DNA of 64,000 bases, taken from assembly GCF_900169525.1 (NCBI RefSeq), contig NZ_LT821240.1, positions 383,684 to 447,683 on the forward strand. The letters run 5' to 3'. Numbering within the stretch: position 1 is the stretch's first letter; the number at the start of each line of letters is the position of its first letter. The stretch comes from Corynebacterium pacaense (GTDB lineage: Bacteria > Actinomycetota > Actinomycetes > Mycobacteriales > Mycobacteriaceae). Positions 37,698-45,918 of this stretch are shown in pieces. Position numbers and translations under genes: made by a program. A model generated the notes under the pieces. The model made no database searches, was not told the DNA's origin, and was given only the letters and a program-made list of their open reading frames with translations.

Positions 37698-38260
37698 AGT
37701 GCGCGCAGCCGGGTGACAAGGACCCCGAGTTCCCCGCACAGCGGGTTGCCGGGCAAGCGGCGCTCGGCCACCTCGGCCACCGCGCCGTACCACCACTGCT
37801 GCTGCTGTTTCGTGGAAGTGAATCGGTCCCACAGCCTCTCCCCCACCAGGCTGTGATCATCGAGAATGGACATGAGGTTGTGTGTCTTGTCCGCCAGGCT
37901 GATCAGCACGGCATCGGCGTCCGCATCCGTGGCGAGGTGGTCAAGGTAGGCATCCGCCCTCTCCTGCCAGGTCGGCAGCGAATCATCCTTGGTCACATCC
38001 GCAACCAGGGCCAGTACCCGCGGGCCGAAATCCTCCATCATCCGTTCCGCACCGTAACGCTCCGGGACATCCTCGAGGGTGTCGTGAAGGAGGCCGGCGA
38101 TCAGGACATCCTCATCGTCGGTGACGGTGGACAACAGATACATCACCGCGAACAGGTGGGCGACGTAGGGAATACCGCTGCCCTTACGGACATGGTCCCG
38201 GTGGGCGACGCTCGCGGTGTTCACCGCCTTGCCGAGACGCGGGGAGAACGTGCGCGTCAT
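37694..38260 (-). CDS. HD-domain phosphohydrolase (RelA/SpoT hydrolase-like)
   Basis: This 188-residue protein has HRDHVRKGSGIPYVAHLFAV near the start, the metal pair in LLHDTLED, and SLADKTHNLMSIL, the pattern of the (p)ppGpp hydrolase domain (Mesh1-like, without a synthetase domain). It may break down (p)ppGpp or a related alarmone; this is an inference. It overlaps the META lipoprotein gene upstream (ATGA) and the convergent ltbR gene downstream by four bases. Confidence 0.85.
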   Translation of the reverse strand: MTRTFSPRLGKAVNTASVAHRDHVRKGSGIPYVAHLFAVMYLLSTVTDDEDVLIAGLLHDTLEDVPERYGAERMMEDFGPRVLALVADVTKDDSLPTWQERADAYLDHLATDADADAVLISLADKTHNLMSILDDHSLVGERLWDRFTSTKQQQQWWYGAVAEVAERRLPGNPLCGELGVLVTRLRAL

Positions 38261-38613
38261 CCCTGGCGGTCCAGGGTGCCGATCTCGGTACCCGCGGCGT
38301 CGAGCACCCGCACCGAATCACCGTCGACCCGGAGGGTCGAGGCCGCACCGAGCCAGGTGTCCACATCGACACAGGCCATCATGGTGCTGGCCAGTTCGGA
38401 CAGCTCCACGGTGTCGTCGACAAGCTCCCAGCTGCCCAGCAGCCGGTTGCATCCGTCGGTTCCGCTGAGCGAGCCGTCCGCGGCGAGCACGAGCTGCGGC
38501 TGCCCCGGCGCGCCACTGCCCCAGGTTCCCTCCGGATCGATAGCGGAGGAGGTTGAGGAACAGGCACCGAGCAGCAGCGGGGCAAGTGCGATGAGCAGTG
38601 TTTTCAGTTTCAT
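38257..38613 (-). CDS. META-domain (HslJ-like) lipoprotein
   Basis: This 118-residue exported lipoprotein has a signal peptide with lipobox LLLGAC (Cys18), then a META domain (GTWGS...LSGTDGCNRLLGSWEL...MMACVDVD) with two conserved Cys. HslJ-like proteins are stress-linked outer or secreted proteins of uncertain role. It is co-transcribed with the HD hydrolase. Confidence 0.85.
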   Translation of the reverse strand: MKLKTLLIALAPLLLGACSSTSSAIDPEGTWGSGAPGQPQLVLAADGSLSGTDGCNRLLGSWELVDDTVELSELASTMMACVDVDTWLGAASTLRVDGDSVRVLDAAGTEIGTLDRQG

Positions 38614-38852
38614 GACCCGACCCTACCTGTGCGGGCCCGCCGGCGGAGACGCTTTTGTGGTGGAAGTCTCGATTCCTTTTTCATCGCGAAATTATCCACG
38701 GTGATCTGCACCGATTACAGTCGCGGCGTCCCGCCCGGCACAGTTTCGCGGCCGCTGTCGGTGCACGAAACATCAAACCCTAAAAATATGACCTACCCCT
38801 TGAATAGACTCAGACCCGCAACCATCCGCTGATCCTTCAAAAGGGGTTCATC
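38614..38852. other. Divergent intergenic region
   Basis: About 240 bp between two lipoprotein genes with no gene visible. On the + strand, tagact (38,806-38,811) could be the -10 box for the thioredoxin-like lipoprotein, whose ATG is preceded by aagggg. Confidence 0.4.
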
Positions 38853-39545
38853 ATGACTTTTGCCCTCCTCAGACCAACAACCGGGAGGTCGAGGTCCATT
38901 GCGGTCCTCATCCTCATCGTGATCGCCTCCCTGCTCCTGGCCGGATGCTCCAAGAGCGAGAGTGAGGCGATATCCGGGGAGTACTCCGATCTCAACGGCG
39001 GCACCTCCAGCAGCGGCAAGGAGTATCTCGATGTCAACCTGCCCGAGGACAACGTGTTCACCACCGCCTCCGATGATGAACTCCTCGATCTTCTGGAAAA
39101 CGGTACCGGGGCGGTCTACTTCGGATTCCCGCAGTGCCCGTGGTGCCGCAACGCGGTTCCGGTGATGGAGGAGGCGGCGAAGTCCGTCCACCTTGATTCA
39201 ATCACCTATCTCAACGTCCATGACATCCGTGATGAGAAGCGCCTGGATGAGGCGGGCAACGTGGTCACCGACGAGCCCGGGTCGGAGCTGTATCAGAAGA
39301 TTCTCGGCATCCTCGGTGACAACGCCCCGGAGTACGAGGGCCTCAATGACCCCGCCCAGCGCCGGATCTACGTACCGCTGGTGGTCGTCGTCGTCGATGG
39401 TGAGATCACGGGCACGCACCTGTCCACGGTGGACTCCCAGGAGGATCCCTATGTTCCGCTGACCCCGGAACAGCACGATGAACTGCTCAAGACCTATCAG
39501 GATCTGTTCTCCGCGCTGCCCGGCTGCGGCGTGGACAGGTGCTAG
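38853..39545 (+). CDS. Thioredoxin-fold lipoprotein (CPWC)
   Basis: This 230-residue exported protein has lipobox LLAGC (Cys32) and a thioredoxin-type active site QCPWC (residues 94-98) in YFGFPQCPWCRNAVPVM. A second Cys pair, CGVDRC, lies at the very C-terminus. It probably works in disulfide chemistry at the outer face of the membrane. It resembles bacteriocin-transport accessory proteins in layout; the partner is unknown. The ATG has aagggg at good spacing. The mobile region begins directly downstream. Confidence 0.85.
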   Translation: MTFALLRPTTGRSRSIAVLILIVIASLLLAGCSKSESEAISGEYSDLNGGTSSSGKEYLDVNLPEDNVFTTASDDELLDLLENGTGAVYFGFPQCPWCRNAVPVMEEAAKSVHLDSITYLNVHDIRDEKRLDEAGNVVTDEPGSELYQKILGILGDNAPEYEGLNDPAQRRIYVPLVVVVVDGEITGTHLSTVDSQEDPYVPLTPEQHDELLKTYQDLFSALPGCGVDRC

Positions 39546-39559
39546 TTGTTCTTCCCATG

Positions 39560-39782
39560 GAGGTCGTGGACAGCGTGGCGTGACGGGATGAGGTGAGGAC
39601 CTCCGGTATCGATGTGGGTTACCACACTCACTCGATTCCACGGAGGTCCTCATGTCATACGTTACTCATGCCCGCGCCGCGCTCACGGTGAACGGGCGGA
39701 TCAAGATCGCTCGGCTGGTGATCGAGGATGGGTGGACACAGGCGCGGGTCGCAGAGCGTTTCCAAGTCGCTCGCGGCACGGT
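39560..39782 (+). mobile_element. IS481-family stub, cut by the next IS
   Basis: This is the left end of an IS481-type element: a hairpin gaggacctccg / cggaggtcctc (39,595-39,651) just before a transposase start, then 44 codons. It ends exactly where the next element's terminal repeat begins (39,783). The left border is approximate. Confidence 0.65.
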
Positions 39783-39784
39783 TA
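39652..39784 (+). pseudogene. IS481 transposase, N-terminal fragment
   Basis: The ATG starts MSYVTHARAALTVNGRIKI and gives an HTH region (DGWTQARVAERFQVARGTV) of about 44 residues; the rest of a roughly 320-residue transposase is missing. The gene is cut by the neighbouring IS. Confidence 0.75.
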
Positions 39785-40854
39785 GGTGTACTGACCCGGA
39801 GCGTTGTTGACGTAGGAGAGACCTCCGTAGTCGAGTTGGAGCTGTCTAGGTTCTCAACTCGATCCCACGGAGGTCTCTCGTGTCCCACGTTAATGCCCGG
39901 CTGACTCCGGCCGGCAGGTTGATCATGATCCAGCGCATCCAGTCGGGTCGTGCGGTCGCGCATGTCGCGGCGGAAATGGGTATCTCGCGCACGACGGCGT
40001 GGCGGTGGTGGCGCCGGTTCCGGGAACACGGCCCGGCAGGTTTGCAGGATCGTTCGAGCGTGGCCCGCTCGCACCCGCGCAGGACGGGAGCGTGCATGCA
40101 GACGCGGGTGCGGATCATGCGTCACCTCACACGTCGCGGTCCGGTGTTCATCGCGGGCAAGCTCGGCCTGCATGCCTCAACGGTGGGGCGTGTGCTGCGC
40201 CGCCACCACGTCCCGCTGCTACGGGAACTGGACCCAGTCACCGGGGCCGTGATCCGCGCGACCCGCCGATCCGCGCGACGCTACGAGCACGACCATCCAG
40301 GCTTACTGATCCACATCGATGTGAAGAAACTCGGCCGCATCCCCGATGGCGGCGGGTGGCGTCTGCACGGCCGCGGCGAACGCCCAAAACGCAAGCGCGG
40401 CCTCGGCTACGACTACGTCCACACCGTCATCGACGACCACTCCCGTCTCGCCTACGCGGAGATCCATGACGACGAGAAAGGCACGACAGCGGCCGGGGTT
40501 CTCGAACGCGCGATCGCGTTCTACGCAGCCCTCGGGGTCACGGTCGAACGGGTGATCAGTGACAACGCGTTCGCCTACCGCCACTCGACCGCATTCCGGG
40601 ACGTGATCAACGCGCACGGCATCGGGCAGAAGTTCATCAAACCCCACTGCCCCTGGACGAACGGGAAAGTCGAGAGACTAAAACCGCACCATCGCGACCG
40701 AGTGGGCCTATGCGAGACCCTGGACCTCCAACGAGGACCGAACCGCCGGCTTGACGACCTGGCTCGACTACTACAATCTAAACAGAGCCCACCTCGGCAT
40801 CGGAGGCAAGACCCCCATCGACCGAATCAACAACGGTCGAGGTCAGTACACCTA
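39783..40854 (+). mobile_element. IS481-family insertion sequence, about 1.07 kb
   Basis: Imperfect terminal inverted repeats begin taggtgtactgacc at 39,783 and, on the other strand, at 40,854; beyond 14 identical bases they continue nearly matched to gttgttga. The right repeat overlaps the transposase stop. No target-site duplication is evident, so one flank has probably been rearranged. Confidence 0.85.
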
Positions 40855-40855
40855 G
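39880..40855 (+). pseudogene. IS481 transposase with a one-base frameshift
   Basis: The GTG start has ggagg upstream. The protein shows an HTH (VAAEMGISRTTAWRWWRR) and DDE parts (IHIDVKKLGRIPDGG, DDHSRLAYAEI, HCPWTNGKVERL). After VERL the frame shifts: an AAAA run at 40,680-40,683 seems to have one extra A. In the corrected frame the protein ends normally at TAG 40,853-40,855, giving 324 residues. The shift could be a real mutation or a sequencing error in a homopolymer. Confidence 0.85.
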
Positions 40856-40856
40856 C

Positions 40857-41244
40857 ACATAACGCCTGTATGCAGCTACTGAGCGTGAAGTACTGGCGCT
40901 TAGCCGAGCTTGCTGCCAGACTCGATGAGATCCGCCAGGACATCGCTGCCACGAATGACCTAGTAAAGAAGATATCCAAGTACCACCTTGTCATCTTCGA
41001 CGACTTCTTCACCACAGAAATCTCGCCCCACGCAACACGTGTGCTCTTCGAAATCATGGAAGCGCGCACCGGCCAAGCCACCGCCATTGTCTCACAGACC
41101 GGCGCCAGTGACTGGGGCAAAATCATCCCCAATCAAGTCACCGCAGAATCCCTCATCAACCGAATCATGCATCCATCAATGACCATCGCACTGAAGGGAG
41201 AAACTAACCTCCGCCAGACATACCAACCACGCGAAATACTCTAA
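40857..41244 (+). pseudogene. IS21 istB-like ATPase, C-terminal fragment
   Basis: About 125 residues match the end of an IstB helper ATPase: YWRLAELAARLDEIRQDI, the Walker B region HLVIFDDFFTTE, TAIVSQTGASDWG and LINRIMHP. The N-terminal Walker A part and istA are absent. The fragment starts right at the IS481 element's right end. Confidence 0.8.
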
Positions 41245-41355
41245 CAACGCACACAACAAGCCCCCGCGCAACCCCTAGCGCGGGGACTACCCCCACACCG
41301 ACACTTTCCGCTCAGCAGAATCACGCTTTCCGATCGCCGGAATCATGCTTTCCAA
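41245..41355 (+). repeat. Right end of the IS21-like remnant
   Basis: Two tandem related units, agaatcacgctttcc and ggaatcatgctttcc (41,318-41,353), follow a GC hairpin (ccccgcgc / gcgcgggg). Repeated units of this kind are typical of IS21-family ends. Confidence 0.55.
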
Positions 41356-41360
41356 CCGCC

Positions 41361-41828
41361 GCGCTGCACATCCAGAACTCATCGCAAAAGGAGGAACGCG
41401 AGCAGCTCCGCCAGCAGAAACGCGAGATCCGGAACAAGCAAGAAAAACTCCTCGAAGGCTTCTACGCCGGAGCCATCCCCACCGAACTCATGGCAACCCA
41501 ACAACAACAGCTGGATGTCCAACTCAAACTGGTAGAGCGCAGACTGGAGTCAGCCAAGGACAACACCACCGAGATCGAGGAGGTCCTCGGCATCGCCCTT
41601 GAGTTGGCCAGCAATTGCCACTCCACCTACAAAAGGGCCGATGAACAGCACAAACGACTAATGAACCAGCTGTTCTTCGAAAAGATCTATGTGCATGCCG
41701 ATGCAGGCAAAGAACTCCACGCGGTGGGATATCTCAAAGACTGGACTCTAGTCTTTCGTGATCACAACCAGGTCAAAGCAGACAATGCGCCCTACCCGAA
41801 GGTCGCCCCCAAGCGGGACACCATCGGC
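41361..41828 (+). pseudogene. Large serine recombinase, C-terminal fragment
   Basis: About 155 residues of a coiled-coil-rich C-terminal region: QKEEREQLRQQKREI, LLEGFYAGAIPTEL, RLMNQLFFEKIYVH. This is the recombinase zinc-ribbon/coiled-coil part of resolvase-type integrases. The catalytic domain is missing. The frame is then interrupted by the IS1249-like element at 41,829; the 8-bp target duplication lets it resume at 44,604 (VHPTDQKCEESRL), next to the tRNA-Glu. Confidence 0.75.
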
Positions 41829-41992
41829 GGGTTAATGGTCAAAATGTGTGCTCGGGTTCCGTACTCCACAGCAGTTCAACCTATAAAAAACGGCCTCGAA
41901 TAGCCCCCAAAGAGCTATTGCCCCAACATACGTGACAAAACCTCGCTCTTATGCTCTCACCAATCCGCCTCTTGGCGGTTTGATCAACAAGA

Positions 41993-42862
41993 GTGAAAAC
42001 CAATAGACCCCGATGCCCTGTCTGCCACGGCACGATGAGGAAGAACGGCACCACGTCCAAAGGAACCACCCGCTGGCGCTGCACCACCTGCAACGCCTCA
42101 ACAACCCGCACAACGCAAGCCACCGCGGTGCACGCTGCAACCTTCCGAACCTTCATCAACTGGGCCACCAGTACCAAAACCCTCACCCAACTCGCCACCG
42201 ACACCGGGACTAGCATTTCCACCTTGCAACGACGTTTCACCTGGTGCTGGTACATCAACGTCCCCCACACCCCCGACCCTGCTCGCATCTACGACCAGAT
42301 CTTCATCGACGGCACCTACCTCGCCGGAGGCTGCTTACTAATCGCCGCCAGCACCACCCACGTCATCAATTGGCACTGGTGCCGACGCGAAACAACCGCC
42401 TCCTACACCGACCTCCTACGCACCATCGCCGCCCCACTGTTAGTCACCACCGACGGTGGCCAAGGCGCCCAATCGGCGATCAAAACCTGCTGGCCCACCA
42501 CGAAAGTCCAGCGCTGCCTCGTTCATGTCCAACGGGTTGTCCGCCGTCACACCACCAGCAGACCACGGACCGACGCAGGAAAAACGCTCTACCGGCTAGC
42601 GTTGAAACTCACCAGCATCCGCGACCTTGCCGCCGCTGCCACATGGGTCGCACACCTACACAACTTCGGCACCGTCTACCACGACTACCTCAACGAGAAA
42701 ACCCCGGTGGACCCACGAGTCCACCCCACCGGTAAGCGCTGGACCTGGACCCATGACCGGATACGCAAAGCCCACAACAGCATGCTCAACCTCTACCGAC
42801 GAGGACACCTGTTTAACTACCTCACCACCGCAGAAAACCTCACCACCAGTGGTGATACGCAT
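41993..42862 (+). pseudogene. IS1249-type transposase, 5' part (split by IS3)
   Basis: It starts with a GTG at 41,993 and a zinc ribbon (RCPVCHGTMRKNG, WRCTTCN), then FIDGTYLAGGCLL and LLVTTDGGQGAQSAI with the DDE Asp residues. The frame is interrupted at 42,862 by the IS3 element. Joining 42,862 to 44,234 restores one 400-residue frame exactly. Confidence 0.88.
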
Positions 42863-42889
42863 TGAACCGGCCCGGGTTCTGTGCCGCTT

Positions 42890-43867
42890 CTATGCGGGGA
42901 GCGACTCCTCGGTGAGGGCCGCGTAGTAGGTCGCCTCGAACTCGTCGGGGCTGACCATTCCAAGGCTACCGTGAAGCCTTCGGTTGTTGTACCAGTCGAC
43001 CCATCCGGCGGTCGCGAACTCGACGTCTGCGATTGTCTTGTAGGGGCCGTCGTGGAAGATCGTCGTACGCACGCATTCGGCCTTGTAGAGCCCGTTGATC
43101 GTCTCCATAAGCGCGTTGTCGTACGCATCGCCGACGGTCCCGATCGAGGCGGCGATACCCTCGAGCGCGAGATGCTCGGTGAGCATCACGGAGGTGTATT
43201 GGGCCCCCGCATCCGAGTGGTGCCGCAGTTGTCCGGGGCCGACTCGGTGGCCTTGCCGGTCACGTTCCCAGAGCGCCATGCGCAGCGGGATCATGACGAG
43301 GTCGACATGCTTGGTGGTCTGGACGTGCCAAGACACGATGCGTTGCGAGAACACGTCGAGGATGAACGCGACATACACCCATCCCGCCCAAGTGCGGACA
43401 TAGGTGAAATCGGTGACCCACGTGTGATCGGGCCGCGGGGCGGTGAAGTCCCGGTTCAGCAGATCCCCGGCCCGGATCCCGTCCTTCACACGGATCGTCG
43501 TACGGATCGCTTTCGCCCGCGTGACGCCCGAAAGCCCCAATGCCCGCATGGCACGGTCGACTGCCCCGCGGGAGGCCTCCGGGAGCGCGGTGCGGCGGAT
43601 CAGGGCGGTCATTTTCTTCCGCCCGTACAACCCCTCCGGAGTCATCCGACGACGTTGCTCACCGGCCTGATCCTCGACGGTCGTCCAGGCGGCGTCACGG
43701 ACCGCGTCCACGACCATCGCGTCGGCTACTGTACGGGCCGAAATCCGGGGGCGTTTCCAGGACCGGTAGGTGCGTGCCGCGATCTTCATGCCCTGCTCAC
43801 GCAGGACGCGAACGATCGACTCGACGGCGAAGCCCTCCGAACGCATCTGGTCGATGAAGCCCATCAT
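42890..43867 (-). CDS. IS3 transposase OrfB (DDE integrase)
   Basis: About 325 residues: an HTH_21-like front part, then a retroviral-type integrase core with the catalytic Asp in VTDFTYVRTWAGWVYV, the second Asp in HHSDAGAQYTS, and the Glu in NALMETINGLYKAE, ending with the DWYNNRRLHGSLG motif. The start overlaps the orfA stop (TGATG). In IS3 elements OrfAB is usually made by -1 frameshifting. It looks intact. Confidence 0.93.
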   Translation of the reverse strand: MMGFIDQMRSEGFAVESIVRVLREQGMKIAARTYRSWKRPRISARTVADAMVVDAVRDAAWTTVEDQAGEQRRRMTPEGLYGRKKMTALIRRTALPEASRGAVDRAMRALGLSGVTRAKAIRTTIRVKDGIRAGDLLNRDFTAPRPDHTWVTDFTYVRTWAGWVYVAFILDVFSQRIVSWHVQTTKHVDLVMIPLRMALWERDRQGHRVGPGQLRHHSDAGAQYTSVMLTEHLALEGIAASIGTVGDAYDNALMETINGLYKAECVRTTIFHDGPYKTIADVEFATAGWVDWYNNRRLHGSLGMVSPDEFEATYYAALTEESLPA

Positions 43868-44178
43868 CAACGGTTGCGGGGGTCGAGCTCCCCCGCGAAG
43901 AAAGTCGTCGCCGCGCGCAGGATCGCTACGTCCTCACGGAGCCGACGGTTCTCGGCTTTGAGCCGCTTGATCTCAGCGTGCTCTTCGCTGGTTTGACCTT
44001 CTCTGGTGCCGGCATCGATCTCAGCTTGGATCACCCACCGGCGCAGCGACTCCACGCCGACGCCCTCCTGACGCGCAACGGCTGCGATCGCCTTCGCGTT
44101 CGATGGGTACTCCGATCGGTGCTCGCGCACCAGCCTGACCGCTCGTTCACGGACCTGCGCATCAATCTTCTTTGGCAT
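43867..44178 (-). CDS. IS3 transposase OrfA (HTH/leucine-zipper)
   Basis: This 103-residue protein begins with a DNA-binding helix-turn-helix (NAKAIAAVARQEGVGVESLRRW), then a leucine-zipper stretch (IKRLKAENRRLREDVAILRAA), as usual for IS3 OrfA. It ends with a frame overlap into OrfB. Confidence 0.92.
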   Translation of the reverse strand: MPKKIDAQVRERAVRLVREHRSEYPSNAKAIAAVARQEGVGVESLRRWVIQAEIDAGTREGQTSEEHAEIKRLKAENRRLREDVAILRAATTFFAGELDPRNR

Positions 44179-44233
44179 GAAGCCATCCTCTCAACTCGAA
44201 AAGATGCGGCATCAAACCTGGGCCGGTTCACAT

Positions 44234-44566
44234 TCACCGATCCTGAAACCAACAACGAACACTCTTGAAGGAGGCATCAACGCGGTAATTAAGAACCTCG
44301 CCCGCGCTCACCGCGGCTTAAGCGCCGAACACCAACGCACCGCCTGCGATTGGTGGCTCTACCTACATACGCAGATCCCCGGCGACCCTGTCAGGATCGC
44401 CGGGGATCAGAGATGGGGACAGGTCGCACTCGCCAAAGCACAAGACCTGATCACAGCTGAAGACCAATCACCGTCTGAAGACGGTCGACCAGCTACCTAT
44501 GACACCGCGATTGACTCCACCTACCAACACTCTATGGGAGTACAAAAAGGCTGGGTTGGACAATGA
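44234..44566 (+). pseudogene. IS1249-type transposase, 3' part
   Basis: This is the C-terminal 110 codons of the split transposase: TTNTLEGGINAVIKNLARAHRGLS, the catalytic Glu region, then WWLYLHTQIPGDP. It is in the same frame as the 5' part once the IS3 element and one CAT copy are removed. Confidence 0.88.
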
Positions 44567-44635
44567 CACGCCCATAAAAAGCACACATTTTGACCATTAA
44601 CCCCCATCGGCGTCCACCCCACAGACCAGAAATGC

Positions 44636-44667
44636 GAAGAGTCCAGGCTTAAAAGCCTGGACTCTTC
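44636..44667 (-). terminator. Terminator of tRNA-Glu copy A
   Basis: A perfect 15-bp stem gaagagtccaggctt / aagcctggactcttc with a 2-nt spacer lies 40 bp downstream of the minus-strand tRNA. It also lies in the residual recombinase frame. Confidence 0.75.
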
Positions 44668-44706
44668 AATAATTACTTCTGCTCGTATACATAAGAGCTT
44701 TCGTGG

Positions 44707-44779
44707 TACCCCGTACGGGATTTGAACCCGTGTTACCGGCGTGAGAGGCCAGCGTCCTAGGCCACTAGACGAACGGGGC
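44707..44779 (-). tRNA. tRNA-Glu (CTC), copy A
   Basis: A 73-nt cloverleaf on the minus strand with loop ctctcac (anticodon CTC), stem ctggc / gccgg, T arm with gttcaaatc, and acceptor gccccgt / acggggt. It differs from copy B by a single base in the D region. Confidence 0.95.
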
Positions 44780-45155
44780 GCGGTACGTGAAAGAGCATAT
44801 GCGAAACCGGCCGGATCGCACAAATCACCAGTTCAGGCCATATCTTTCAGGTGCGAACAGGAGGGCACCCCCTCCGAGGGATGGAATCGGAGGGGGTGCG
44901 GGGTGGATATTGTCATCGTATTGAAGTTTCTCTTCCGATCTCCGCCCACCCGGATGGCTTCAACCTGCTGCCACCGCTTTCCGGCGTCTGGTGCGGAGGT
45001 TTCGTCAACCCGAGTAGATTGTTCCTCGTTGTTGCGTCCGCTGTGCCCGTATCGGGCTTAAGGTGCCGGGTGTGGGTTGCTGAAGTTCAAGTAGGCGTTT
45101 TCGGATGACTTCCAACGTGTGGTCACTTCGCTGCGAGCTCCTGCTTCACGCATCT
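44780..45155. other. Region between the tRNA-Glu copies without a clear gene
   Basis: About 375 bp with no supported gene. It contains a 13-bp perfect hairpin (gcaccccctccga / tcggagggggtgc, 44,865-44,899) without a T run. The 12-mer ctcttccgatct at 44,930-44,941 equals the end of a common sequencing adapter. Confidence 0.5.
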
Positions 45156-45476
45156 CTAGCGCTTTGAAGCCATGGTTGTGGCGATGCCAGCTGCCTCGAG
45201 GACGGCGACGTTGCGTCCGAACTTCATCTCTTCTTCACTTACTGCCATACACTCTCCTTTGCCGGTTCGCTTCCAATAGCTCCAGAGCGCTCTTTCCGAT
45301 ATCTCAGCCATCTGTTCATACTGGTCAACAGCTAGTTGGCTTTGAATGTCGGCTATGAACTTCTCTGATGAACCTGACTCTAACCCCCGGCAAACAGCTG
45401 GTAAAGCAAAATTGGAAAAGACATACTTTTCCGCATATGGAGCTCCACCCCCGCGTTCATGGACGCCACTGTTCAT
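45156..45476 (-). CDS. Hypothetical protein between two tRNA-Glu genes
   Basis: This is a possible 106-residue protein (MNSGVHERGGGAPYAEKYVF...). It is helical in its second half (FIADIQSQLAVDQYEQMAEI) and has no membrane segment or known motif. An upstream TTG (45,500) would add eight residues. The stretch looks less GC-rich than the flanking core genes, which fits acquired DNA. No ribosome site is convincing; a tactat box lies just ahead of the ATG. I do not recognise a family. Confidence 0.35.
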   Translation of the reverse strand: MNSGVHERGGGAPYAEKYVFSNFALPAVCRGLESGSSEKFIADIQSQLAVDQYEQMAEISERALWSYWKRTGKGECMAVSEEEMKFGRNVAVLEAAGIATTMASKR

Positions 45477-45528
45477 GGGTATAGTACGCCCGTACTTCAA
45501 GGGGTAGTGATTTTTCAGGCACGGCAGA

Positions 45529-45564
45529 AAAGCACCGCATCCCCCTGGAGGGAAGCGGTGCTTT
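45529..45564 (-). terminator. Terminator of tRNA-Glu copy B
   Basis: A 10-bp stem aaagcaccgc / gcggtgcttt, with T residues on the minus strand, lies 7 bp after the tRNA. Confidence 0.8.
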
Positions 45565-45570
45565 CATTTG

Positions 45571-45643
45571 TACCCCGTACGGGATTTGAACCCGTGTTAC
45601 CGGCGTGAGAGGCCAGCGTCCTAGGCCGCTAGACGAACGGGGC
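45571..45643 (-). tRNA. tRNA-Glu (CTC), copy B
   Basis: Same 73-nt cloverleaf as copy A with one substitution (ggccgc for ggccac). It lies 37 nt after tRNA-Gln on the same strand, the likely native position, since tRNA-Gln, tRNA-Glu and gltX are neighbours in related corynebacteria. Confidence 0.95.
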
Positions 45644-45680
45644 ATGAGGACAGTGATCATTTTTTTCCAGCTGATCACAG

Positions 45681-45752
45681 CTGGCCTACCAGGACTCGAA
45701 CCTAGAATGACGGTACCAGAAACCGTAGTGTTGCCAATTACACCATAGGCCA
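45681..45752 (-). tRNA. tRNA-Gln (CTG)
   Basis: A 72-nt cloverleaf on the minus strand: acceptor tggccta / taggcca, anticodon loop ttctggt (CTG) in stem acggt / accgt, T loop with gttcgagt, and G as discriminator base. Confidence 0.95.
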
Positions 45753-45918
45753 ATGTTTCATCAGCGCGCCCTGCTTTAAGCGTTCTGCGCTGTGCAACGG
45801 GTAATACTATAACCACAAGCGTGCAACATGGACAAATCTGCAGGTAAAGGACGAATTAGCCGACGATGGCCGCTAGACTTGGTTCCAACGTGATCAACAA
45901 CAACAGTGAGATGAACCG

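Larger units (their letters stand above)
42863..44230 (-). mobile_element. IS3-family insertion sequence, apparently complete
   Basis: Imperfect 25-bp terminal inverted repeats, tgaaccggccc(g/a)ggtt..tgccgc, lie at 42,863 and 44,230, and a 3-bp target duplication cat is on both sides (42,860-42,862 and 44,231-44,233). It holds two intact overlapping frames on the minus strand. It sits inside the IS1249-like transposase gene. Confidence 0.93.
41829..44603 (+). mobile_element. IS1249-like element (IS256 family) interrupted by a nested IS3
   Basis: Terminal inverted repeats of 24 bp, gggttaatggtcaaaatgtg..., lie at 41,829-41,852 and, reversed, at 44,580-44,603. They are flanked by an 8-bp target duplication ccatcggc on both sides (41,821-41,828 and 44,604-44,611). 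Without the nested IS3 and its 3-bp duplication the element is 1,404 bp. Confidence 0.92.

Noticed and set aside
44521..44823. 100-codon frame over tRNA-Glu copy A
   Set aside because: Runs antisense through the IS1249 end, a terminator and the tRNA.
39546..45650. CRISPR array or active prophage
   Set aside because: No regularly spaced repeats and no phage structural genes; only IS and recombinase remnants are seen.
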